Below are positions 48,403-59,125 of a DNA stretch of 64,000 bases, in pieces; the stretch's first letter is position 1; every line of letters begins with the position of its first letter. Under the pieces are notes generated by a model that was given only the letters and a program-made list of their open reading frames with translations, made no database searches and was not told the origin of the DNA. Source of the DNA: Phoebastria nigripes (taxonomy: Eukaryota; Chordata; Aves; Procellariiformes; Diomedeidae); the NCBI GenBank assembly GCA_035582835.1, contig JAYKAV010002607.1:547119-611118 (forward strand), written 5' to 3'. The position numbers and the translations under genes were made by a program.

Positions 48403-49545
48403 CCAAACAGATTTTATTCGGACAAGATGGCTCATTTTTTATCCATTCCCCTGCCATGCACTGTAATCGTCTGGCTGGGTCCAGGGAGGCTGTCTCCTGG
48501 GGGGCAGCTCCATTACCAAGCCAGAGAAGCCGTAGGTGCCTCCTACGGGGCAGCACCCTCAGCTTTGCCATTGACATAGCTGGTAGGGCCAGTGATACAC
48601 CCTGAAGTGTGTCCCTCAAGGGCTAGTAACTCACACATTCAGGTTTGGTTTCGTAAGGTCCCAATTTTGTCCTCACAGGATTTTCCATGTCTTTTTCTTG
48701 AGCCATCTGAATGCCACTGACTGCAGCCAGGCTGCACTGCACCCTGTGGTTTGGTGACCTTGCCTTCCTCTGCGTGCAACCAGCTCACACTTTCTTCCAA
48801 TGAGATTTTTTTCCCCCCACTTTTGTGCTGTTCTCAAAACATACTTCCCACAGCAACCACCACATCAATAGCCATGGATATCATCTCACACAGTGCTGCT
48901 GGCTACAAAATCTCCCAGAGTGTTTTTCCTGCAGCTAAAAACCAGCAGACAGTTCTCACTAACAAATGTTTCTCATGCCATTCGTAGCTGGCCTCTCCCC
49001 ATGGATCGTCCCTCTGACATTTGATGCATTCGCCNCCGCTGTGCCATACCTAATTGTTGCAAACCAGCCATACGACTGAGATCCACAAGCGCCAGTATTT
49101 GGCTCAGCAGTTACAGCAGGACTACTTGGCTGGCAAGGGATGCTGTCCGCAGGTCAGCAACATAAGCTCATCTCCCAGAGGAATGTGGCTGTAAATGAGT
49201 TTTTTCTCTCTTCTGAGCCCATTGTGCTGACAGCCCTTAGGCTCTCTCAGCTGCAGTAACATCGCTTCTGCTTGGTCTCCCATGCACTGGCTCAAAGTGA
49301 CACAAACCCATTGATGGTGTTCAATAAAATTAGTGATTTTAAGCTCTCTGGCTATTTTTGAAATTTCCACCTAATACCAAAAACTGAGGGACTTATTAGC
49401 AAAAGGGGTTGCGCGTACCTGTGAATCCCATTGACACTTAATCCACCATTTCATTTCTATGAATAATTTAAAAATCCTGCATGTTCAATACAGCTTTTGT
49501 TCTGTATTTGGAAATAGGTTAAGCTACCTATAGCCTATTAGGATG

Positions 49546-49569
49546 CCTCCTTAGTAACTCCTAAGGAGG
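49546..49569. repeat. Perfect inverted repeat (9 bp stem, 6-base loop)
   Basis: CCTCCTTAG, loop TAACTC, CTAAGGAGG. It can form a short hairpin. No T run follows, so it is not a Pol III-style terminator. Confidence 0.85.
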
Positions 49570-52500
49570 TTAAGCAAATTCAGGGAATAAATTCAATTCA
49601 GTAGATGTAACCAATCTATTCCCAACTTCTAAAAGAGTTTGCTGAGAATGCTTTTCCCCATTAACAGCACAGAAGTTCCAGATGACGTGGAAGAGTGATA
49701 ATATAGTGCCAAGAGTTTTTAAAAGACTANCGGTGTGAACAGTGCAATATATGTATATAGCAGCCTGCCACAAATCCTAGGAAAAATAATGATGGAAAAT
49801 AAAAATGGAGAAAGGCTGCTGATAGAATTTGTTCAGTCCATTTCAGTTATCAGGTGATGAACAGTGGCCTGATTGCAGCATGTATGTATCTTTCTAGGTG
49901 GAAAATAAAAGATACAAAGAGCATTCCTTCCTGGAATCCGGAGAAATTCAATTAGCAATTAGGATCACATTCTTACCAGCAAGAGCGCTTAGTGGGACAA
50001 GTTGCTTACATAAATGAAGGATTTGCCATCTCTTGATGTTTTCCAGAGAAAGCTGGCTGCATTTGTAGGGAACAGGGCTGGGACCCATGGCGGGTGTTGA
50101 CCGTGCGAAACGAGCAGGGCTGCCCGGGGCAGGGAGGCAGAACCCATGCCAGCAGCCCTGTCACACCACACCATCGGGCACAGGCAAGCCGCCCCTCTGC
50201 TCTTCGGAGAGCGTCCAAAAATCTGATCTGTTGTCTTTCAGCTCAGATGCTTTAGTCCAGGCAGTGGCTGAAATGTAAATGCTTTGAGATATCTGCAGGT
50301 GGGTATTTTGGCGAGCTGCAGCTTACTTCAGATGATAAACAACTTCCCCTTTCTCAGGGGCTATGCACCCAAAGGCAGGACATGGACATCCTGGTACCCC
50401 CGGCAGTAACAAATGCCCGTGCAGAATCGCACCAGTTTTGTCTGGGGGATCCTTCCTGCGTGTCAGTGTGCCAGAGCTCAACACGCTGACTGTTCTGGGC
50501 GTGGTTCTCATCTTTCTCTCAGGCATGGTCCATTTTCTGTGATTGTCCAGGAGTTTCATTTAATGTATTCCCTGCAGCAGTGAACCTAAAACATGGGCAA
50601 TGCCTACAATCCCCTGCTCTCCTCTCCAGCACGTTATTAGTTTTGCTGGTTTTGACCTTTTGCAGCAGGTTTTAAATTTGCTACAAGGTATTGGGAATGG
50701 CTTAAGTAAATGCCCTTTCTAGCCATCCATTACCTGTGCGCAAGCTGGTCCCTTGCAGTTCAGCGCTCCTACACTTGTGCACAGTGACTGCAGCATCATG
50801 TTTTCACTGTTGTTTCAGCCTGTTAGAAAACAGACAGTTTCCAAGCTGCCTTTCAGTGCTGCCTCCCAAAAGTCAATGATTTGGGTTCTTTGTTTGATTT
50901 AGTTCTGGTTTTGTCGTCCCACTTCCAACAGACAGTCATATGGACTGAACAGAANTGGGAAAACATAACCTGCACCATCTGTGGCCCCTGAGGGTCTAAT
51001 GACACCTTACCTCGGAGCCCAGGCGTTCATCCTGTGCCAAATGAGCCCTGGCGATTTCTTCTGCTCAGTTAGCTGCTTCCCAAAATAACCATGCAATACT
51101 AAACGCTCGCTGTGCTTAGCGCCAGGTATCTGGCAAGCCAGGAGCCACGCTGCCTCAGCTAGCCTTCGTCCACAGGGGCTTTGAGCCCTCGTTTTGTGGA
51201 GTGAAATGAGGATGAGAGAAACCAGAGGAGCCCCCAACAGCCCTGCAACGCGGCGCACACAGCCAGATCTGGGCCGGGGGGTGAAGGAAAGGGTTTGTGC
51301 TGCAAAAACCTGAGCTCTCGCAGAGGTAAAGAGCATGCCATTTTTTCTCTGGATGCCATTAAAACTACCCCATTCACACAAGCCGCAGTAGAGAGAATTG
51401 TATTTGTTTTAAGGATTGGAAATGCTGAGGACTGTGCGGCTGTAACCCATCCTGCTTGTGGCACCACCTGAAAACATGCATGTAAGTATGCCCAGGCATA
51501 TCCCTGCAGGGCCCCAGAGACTGCCAAACNCTTGGTTTCTTGGGGACTACTGGCATGTCATTTTGAATGCACAGGACGGCGCTAAGGGGCTCTGCAGGGA
51601 GGTTCAGGGATGGAGGTGGTGGGTCTGCAACATGGGGCAGGGCTGAAGGGCCCTCGGCCAGCCTGGGAATGGCCGTGGTTTACATGGGACACGCGACTTC
51701 CCCGAAGGAAGATGAAGAACTTGTCCCAAGACAAGCTCAGTGACTTTGTTTCCATGGCATAGAGCTTTGCACCGAATGAAGCCATTTCTGGCCAAGCCCG
51801 GAGCTAGAAATGGGGTGTCCCGGCCAGGTGGGAGGTCTCCTGCCTCTGGGCAGCCTGCTGTCTCCCCGGCCCAGCAGCCACTGCCCTCCCAGCACGGCNG
51901 CTGAGAGGCACCATGTGCTGGCAAGAAGAGGAGACGGCTGACAGCACTGGGTCCAGGGCAAGAAGATGCCCCGAGCACGCCGGGCTGCTCCCTTGTGTTG
52001 CTGAAGGCAAAGCCGAGCCAAAAGGGCCAGGTGCTGNGGTCCCTTCCCTGACCCTCCCGCTGTTTCTAACTTTACTCTTGTATTTCCTCTTTTCCTCTCT
52101 AAGTGCTCAGCCCTCATTACTGTCAGCGATGACCGTTAAAAAAATGAGATGGAACAGGACTCTCTCCAGTTGTCCGCCACATGACTTGCACCAAAGCTAT
52201 TGTAGCACGATGTGGACCTTGGTTGCAAAAGCGTTTTGCACGATGGTGGACGCCAGGCAATGGTTTTGTCAATAACGGCAGTGGGAAGAGTCGTTTCTGT
52301 CATGACAGACACTGGCAGGAGGTGTGCTCGGTGCCCCGGCACGTGCTTGCGGGTTGGCAAAGCACAGCCCTGCCTGCCAGCCTCACCCTGAACCACGACA
52401 GGCGGGAGGGAGCAGAAGAAAGAGAAGAAATCCATGGGAACAAACCTCGTGGGCAAGAGACAGAAATAAAAAACAGATCAACAGTTTCCATATTGATGTT

Positions 52501-53978
52501 AAACTCTCAGCGATATACCCACGGATTTCACTGCTGGACCGGGGCAGAAACTCAGCTGACATTTTCCATTAGTATTAGGAAAGGCCTTTGTAATGGAGAA
52601 CACCAGCACCAGAGCTTTTTCATGTCTGCCTGATTACTTTTCTCATAAAAAACTTTGTAATAACAATCTAAGCTTCAGGATCTGATCTTTCATACCGTAA
52701 ATCAATGTCAATGCTTATTCATATTTTTTCTCAAATAACATCTGGCTGAAGTTGAGTCATTCTGGCAGAAGGATTCAGCACTGATGAAGTGGCACGTTGC
52801 CACTTCCAATGACTTTCAGTCCTGTTCTGTGCAGACCAGGGGACACGAGAAAACACAGATGTGGCAGTTTAGCACAGTTTTTCCTTACTAGCAAGCTCAA
52901 CTGACCTCTGTCCCTAAATCTTAGTACACCTTTCAAAGTGTATGTTGTGAGTCCCGGTCTTGCTTCTCGCCTGAGAGACATTTAAGGTCACTATGAGAAT
53001 TATGGGTCTCAGTAACTCATTAAAAACAGTAAATTAATAAATCTGTAAAACAGCCTGAATATCATGATGCTGTCAAACTACAGCCCTTTTATTTGCTGGC
53101 AGTTACCATGCAGTGATATACTACAGCTGCCCACTGTCTTGTGATGCATGTGTTGTATCAGACTGGGGCAACCACCAGTAACCACTGGCCCCACAATGGT
53201 GTCCCTGTAAACGTGTGTCTGTCTCGCAGCAGCGAGCTGTGTCTGGCAGCAGCAGCAGCTGCAGGACACGTTGGCAACGTCCCGTAGGTACCAGCTCGTC
53301 CCCATCTGCAGTACTTGGGGGTGAGCTACCGAATGGGGCATACTGTGTGTATACTGTGTGTACCAATATATATGCATCTACCTTTAGCTCTTTTAAGGTG
53401 GTCTGGTAAAATAAATCACTCTCTTTCCCTACTGTTCTCGTTCTTTCAACACCAGGTCCAGCCTGTCTGGTCCTAGTGGGGCCCTTCCTGGGTCCCTCAG
53501 CCAGAAGTGGGGTGGNTGCAGGCACTGCCTCCTCCCCTGGGGGAAAGCAGCTCCCCGGGGACACCTGAGAGAGGCCTCTGAGGCCACACCACCCCCAGAG
53601 ACCTCTGTCCCTTGCCACTAACACCAGAGAGAGCGTGGGGAGGGAAGGGGACGTGTCCAAAATGTCCAGACTTTGGGGGATCAGCTATTCTAAGGGGGCA
53701 AGTTGGTTCCTCAGTAGCTACGTGGACTTTGGGACCATGTTCAGTTCCTGNCTTACAGCTGGTCACTGCTCCAGTAACTCACCTAAAGACTCTTAAATCC
53801 ATGTATGAACAATTTAAAAATAAAGTGTTTAAAAGACATAGTATTCATTTGTTGGAGTTTACCACAAAAAAATGTGAAAGAGGTTTTTAATTTTCCCCCT
53901 GTGCTAGTAAGCACCTAAACAACACATTCTCCTAGACCTTTAGTTGTCTAAGCTGTTTCAAAAGCTCAAAACCCAACT

Positions 53979-54004
53979 AAAACCAAACCAAACCAAACCA
54001 AACC
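53979..54004. repeat. (CCAAA)n pentanucleotide repeat, five units
   Basis: A perfect short tandem repeat, about 380 bp before the LTR at 54384. Confidence 0.9.
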
Positions 54005-54921
54005 AGTCTCAGAAAAACTGTTGAAGTGAATGAGATTTTTAATTTGAAAACGGAAAACAGAAAGTCCTACTCTCCGAAGACCACAGAATTGGAGCAAAAC
54101 ATAAAACACAAAGTGGAGGCATCCCACCGTGACCATGGGGAGCCAGAGAACCTGGTGCAGCCCCAGCTGCTGTAAGCACACGGTCTCCAAGGGCGTGGAC
54201 TTTCTTCGCCGAGCTGGAGAAGCCCTTTTCCCAGGGGTTGCCAAATGTGCTAGAAATAGAAAGGAGAGACCAGCTGAAGAAATGGACATACCTGGATGGG
54301 AGTGCTGTGGCTTTATGCCATGAAAGAAAGCTTAGGTCTGTATAAAAGACTGTATTTTAAATTAATGTATCATAGTGATCTCGTGTAACACCCTGTAAGA
54401 GACCAACTGGCAGCTAACACCAAGGCCAACTTGTAACCCACTGGAACACAGACCTGTTTTCCAGCGACAGGAGACAAAACTTGATAAGGGAGCAGGGGGT
54501 GGAGATCCCCTGAGCCTGTCTGAGGAATGTCTCAAACACTCACAAGACTGAGGGATGGTGAATCCCAGGAAGGCTCCTCTGTAGAGAGTTAATTGGGTCT
54601 GGCCTTGGGAGAAGAAATATGATGACACCATAAGTCGGCCAAATAAGGGAGTATCCAGGTAAGTGCTAAGAAAACAAGAACGACTGATAAAACCAAAGAA
54701 ACAACTACTTGAACTGACTGAACTATCCTAATTAGCATACTAAAAAATCCACCCACCAGCAGGAAAAGCCCCCTACCCAACAAAGCCCCTTCCCCACTGA
54801 ATATGCGCAGTAAAAAGAAAGGACACTGTGACTTTAAGTGAAGACGGGACATGTAAGAACCAATANAAGTGAACTACGAACTACCCCCGTAGCAGAGGGG
54901 CAGTTTGAAGTGAACGGCGGG

Positions 54922-54930
54922 CATAAAAGG
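54922..54930 (+). promoter_or_regulatory. TATA box of the LTR
   Basis: CATAAAAGG lies inside the LTR, about 60 bp after a CCAAT-like motif. In a retroviral LTR this would set the U3/R border some 25-30 bp downstream. Confidence 0.55.
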
Positions 54931-55162
54931 GGAAGGCGAGGAGGGGAACAGGTTCCTTCTCNCTTTCGACTTTCGATCTGGGGACTTGGGACTCATTTTT
55001 GGGAACTTTTGAAGGAGCGCTCCTGCGGACCAGAGACCCCCATCGGCTGGACCAACGCTGGAACCTGGACCGGTGATCTCTTTCTCTCTCTTTCTTTCTC
55101 TCACTCTCTCCTTCTCTCTTTCTTTTATTCTTTTACCTTTTCCTAGTAAGTAACGCAAGGCG

Positions 55163-55270
55163 TAAACTCCCACAGCAGTGGTGAGCAGCAGGCTTTTCTG
55201 CTACCCAATTATTTCATAAACTCCCACATCAGTGGCGAGCGGCAAGTTTTTCTGTTATCCAATTATTTAC
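55163..55270 (+). repeat. 54 bp tandem duplication in the LTR
   Basis: Two adjacent copies, starting at 55163 and 55217, both open TAAACTCCCACA and close with CCAATTATTT plus two or three bases. They differ at several positions, so the duplication is not recent. Confidence 0.85.
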
Positions 55271-55288
55271 TAATGAGCCTAGCTATAG

Positions 55289-55294
55289 AGTAAA
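55289..55294 (+). terminator. Probable LTR polyadenylation signal AGTAAA
   Basis: AGTAAA is followed by AGTCTTTGCTTATGTACA, a T/G-rich context expected near the R/U5 border. It is a variant hexamer. Confidence 0.4.
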
Positions 55295-55396
55295 AGTCTT
55301 TGCTTATGTACAGACCTTGAGTGTCGTTTCACCTTAATCCATACCAAGGGAATTTGCGAATCTGAGTCACCTCTCCCGCACAGGCGGGACGTGACA

Positions 55397-58194
55397 CACC
55401 CCCTGGCTGGAACAAGACAGGTCAGGGTTTTCCCATGGCTTCTCTCTCACCTGGCTCCAGTGAGGTCGCATGGCAATCGCAGATGCTTCTCTGAGATCCT
55501 AGAGGCCCCGATGTCCCGGCTAATGACACCCGCAGTGTGTTAGGGTGCCATTCTTCCCAGCATATGCTAGAGAGTAGCCTTAGAGGGCACGCTACAATGT
55601 TAGTTCATTAATGCCTTCAGCTAGTTGAGGAAAGCCTCCCACTTCCCAGCCCAGTATTTGGTTTAATAGATGCTGGGAGGGAAGCAGGGAGGAGAAGTGA
55701 TTTACTACAGGTTCAGAGTAAAAGAACTTGNGGGGCCAGGTAAAATTGCTTAAAAGGTTGCTTTAAATAAAATGTTAAATAAAAACGTTGCTTTAAGTAC
55801 CACTAGGCAAGATTAGCATCAAGTATCATCAAAATGCCAAAGAAACAGTAAGAAGGTTTTATTAAATAGCAAATAGCAAAAGGAAATGTACCTTTCCCTG
55901 CACAGCAGGGAGGAAAAGGAACCNATCAATAGGGCACTAATGAAAGTATTGAACAATTAAATTGCCTCTGGCATTGCAAATGAGAGCTGTGGACAAGTGT
56001 ACATATAAAACTCAATTTACAAGGTCACAAGAGGATTCATGCAGCATGCAAAGAAGTGGCATTGGATCACGCTTAAGAGATTAGGAATATTTTTACTGAA
56101 CAAAGACCCCCAGCTGGAAAAACCTACGGAGAACCTATGTTTTCTTCTTGGTGTTTTCAGCATTTCTCTGAGGGAAGAGAGATCATTCCAAGAAAAGAAA
56201 GGTGTGAGCAGGTTTTCCTCAAAGGAGGGTTTCCAGTTCAGATTTTCATTTCAAAATAATAACTGATGTCAAACAAACTTAACAGGATTTTTAAGACTTT
56301 TGCTAATTTTTGTTTTTTAATGTTTTGTTCTCTGTTTCACAGATGCTGCTGGGACTGGAACTGCTGCATAGTTGTGTTAAACTGTTCCCAAAGTATTTTC
56401 AGCCCAAACAGAAACAGGAAACCCCAGTAATCATAAGGAAAACTTTGTTCTAATCCAGCCACAAGGTTTAGGTTCTTTTTTAGTTGCTTATCTAAACACC
56501 TGCTGTTATCTCTAAACAGATTTTCCAGGATTACTTATCAATGGCAGTTGTGATATCTGGAAGCATGAGACTGTTACATCTGATTTAAATTCATTTTAAA
56601 TATTAAGACGACATATCCTGTGAACCAAAGTTCAAACGTTTGTACTCTTGCAAATGAGGAGATGTANGGTGTGGACTACATCTAAATATATGAGAAAATT
56701 TTTGTCTGGATAGACCTGTTCCTCATTTTCCTTGTGGAAAATGTAATCCTATAGGTACATTTTCAGGTAAGTTTGTCCTGATGTAGAATAAACTTAAGTC
56801 AATAAAACTATATTGACATATGCCAAAGATCTTCTCCAGTGCTGAGTTTTGCATTTGAAAATGAAGGCTTATATTGGATTCTTGCATCTGTTACTCTTGC
56901 CACATCCCTCAGAAGGCTGATGGGACCTTGAGTCTTTCAAGTTTGCTTTCCGTAGTGCTAAAATAGCAGGCACGTTGCCACTATACTTAGCAGGTTCAGG
57001 ATCAAGCCATGGGGTGAACTCTGGTTCTGTTTCTAGCACTAGCAGAAGGGAAAGTGCTGTAACAGGCTCCTTGCGAGGATGTAACAACTTGCACATGAAA
57101 GAAATGGAATCTCTGAAGAGAAAATCAATCTAGTATTTGATGCTTAATATTTAGTCTAACTTATGCAATATTATTATTGTAACTGAGTTTTAGAGATCAC
57201 TGCAACTAAGATATGAAGCTTACACAGGAATGAAAATATTTCCTGCCTGAAAACTGGAACAGAAGTCCAGATGGTGCAAAATGGCTTTAGCATGACAGAA
57301 AATTGAAAGCAGCTTCCTTTTTGAAGGCCAAAAATAAATTTTCTTGTATGAAACATTATTAACTTCAGCATGCGGGGTTTTTCTTTTTGTTAAATTCTCT
57401 CTCTCTCTCTCTGATCCTTATTTCCTACCCCTCAAATTGCCTAAATGTAAATACAGTCAANGGGAAACACATCTAGACTAAAGCTATTGTAAATGCTTGG
57501 AAGATCTGCCATCTTCTCCTTCCTACAGTGAACTGCTGTCTGAGTTTGTGCCCTGGTTTCACCTGCATGAGCCTTGGCAGAAGGATGAAAGGGGAGGGCC
57601 ATACAATTTGACCTCCTCCAGTATCTCTGTTTTCTCCTCTGAGGTGAGCATGGGCTCACCTCGCTTGGGAGCTTTCGTTAGCCAAGCTATTCATCTGAAA
57701 GAGAAGAAATACTCTTTTTCTTTTTGGTTGCGAGGCCACGTATGGTCCAAGGTTCTTCTGGTTATTGTTGAATTGAGAAGTAGGTAGTTGCACATGAGCT
57801 CAACTATTTGAGCTTCTCANATAGCAAAATTAACTAATCCATGCCAGTTTTGTTAAACTTGTTATTATAAAGGATCTAACCGAGTTTTCGCAGCATGTTT
57901 TGACGCAAGGACCACTAAAACCTTTCCGTTGGAAGTGCACTGTACACTCAATTAAGGCCACTGGCAACAGGTGCCTGTTCCTACTACTTTCTGTTGAGCC
58001 TTTATAAGTAGTCTAACAAATCCAAAAAGTCCTGGAGTTGAAAGCAACAGATACAAATGAAAGGTGTGCTCATCTGCAGGTGGATGAGGTGCTAAGCCTG
58101 CAGTGTGGCACTACTTTTCCTCTGAAATTTCCCACAGCAATGCAGCAAAACAGACACGGTGAAGTCCGGCTACCAGACCATGAGTAATTTCTGC
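55397..58194. other. Unique DNA, no gene recognised
   Basis: No exon or repeat recognised apart from (CT)n at 57396 and a short inverted repeat, GTCAATA...TATTGAC, at 56799-56818. Confidence 0.55.
57396..57412. repeat. (CT)n microsatellite, eight units
   Basis: A perfect dinucleotide run. Confidence 0.9.
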
Positions 58195-59125
58195 TTGACT
58201 CAGTCCTAGGATGGTTTGAAATGACCAAACTGTACCCCGTTGCTTAAAATTAGGAAGGATTGGAANATGGTAAATGTGGCATCAATATTTAATAAGACCC
58301 CTGGGGAAATTTGGAGAATTACAGGGAGCTAAATCTGCCTTATATACTGAGCTAATGGAAAAAATATTAAAAAATAGATAAATATGTTATATAGGGAATG
58401 AATCAACATGGCTTTTAGAGTAAAATCTGTTGGAGTTATTTGAAGATATCAACAAACATACAATTAAGGATGAGCTAATCACCAAATCATTTTAACAATG
58501 TCTCTCCTCAAAGTGCATTAAAGAAACTAAGCAATTATGAGTATAAAATTAGTAGAGTAATAGGAAATGGAATAGCTGTAGAACTCCATAAATGTTTGTA
58601 AGTGATCATGAAAAGAACGTGAAGAATTAGGAGACACTTTTTGCTGGTGATACTGAATTATTCACAGTAGTCAAAGCTAAGTCCATCAAGGGCTGTAAAA
58701 AGGTTTTGTGAGAATATCAGTAAACAATGCAATGGCTGAAGAAATTCAATACTGATAAATACAAAGTAATGCAAAACCTACCCTAATTACACATTGACAG
58801 TAATGGTCTCTATATTAGCTATTACTACCCAGGAAAAAGATCTTGCAATCATTGTGAATATTTCTCTGAAAATTTCAGCTTAGTTCAGGGCAGTGATCAA
58901 AAAGCTAAACTGAATGTTAGGAATTATTAGGAAAGAAATAGGGAATATAAAAGAAAACATCATCATGCCAGACTATATATGCCTCTGGAATGACAACGGT
59001 GTCTTCAGTTCTAGTCACATCAGCCCAGAGGGCCTGTCCTAGAGCTAGAGAGGTATAACAATGGCCAACAAGGATAAAAATACAAAAACACAGAATGGTT
59101 CCCATATGAGAAGAAGACACACTCC
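58195..59125 (+). mobile_element. Second very old CR1 relic, turtle/crocodile-like
   Basis: Seen: ordered matches to ORF2 of turtle-type CR1. They are AGGATTGGAANATGGTAAAT (58255), TCAACATGGCTTTTAGAGTA (58402), TATCAACAAACATACAATTA (58446), GGTGATACTGAATTATTCAC where the box C region would be (58645), AAATTCAATACTGATAAATA then CAAAGTAATGCA (58742-58774), ATTAGCTATTACTACCCAGG (58814), AAAAAGATCTTGCAATCATT (58834), CTGAATGTTAGGAATTATTA (58910) and GGTTCCCATATGAG near 59097. The palm between the fingers and box C is partly deleted. No frame is open. Such copies are shared among reptiles, so the insertion probably predates birds (inference). The right boundary is unclear. Confidence 0.78.

Larger units (their letters stand above)
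41958..54383. other. Unique DNA, no gene recognised
   Basis: A long stretch without a recognised exon or interspersed repeat. It contains a 17-base A run at 43674, a T/C-rich tract at 48270, a perfect hairpin at 49546, a (CCAAA)n repeat at 53979 and GC-richer patches near 50090-50215, 51160-51290 and 51790-52050. ORFs in those patches occur on both strands and are not convincing. A 52-codon ORF at 44891-45049 (+) starts with a hydrophobic leader but has no other support. Confidence 0.5.
54384..55396 (+). mobile_element. Solo-type LTR of an endogenous retrovirus
   Basis: Seen: it begins TGTAACACC and ends CGTGACA, giving TG...CA ends with partly matching inverted tips. In order it has GAATATGCGCAGT (54801), a CCAAT-like motif near 54859, CATAAAAGG as a TATA box (54922), a long pyrimidine tract (55078-55140), a 54 bp duplication (55163-55270) and AGTAAA as a probable polyadenylation signal (55289). 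The order fits U3-R-U5 on the + strand. No primer-binding site follows the right end, and no gag, pol or env lies beside it, so it looks like a solo LTR. I could not find a matching target duplication, so the ends may be off by some bases. The family is not identified; a class II (ERVK-like) origin is only a guess. Confidence 0.68.

Noticed and set aside
50085..52280. Exons in GC-richer ORFs
   Set aside because: ORFs are open on both strands with no conserved motif or splice-site pattern that I could support.
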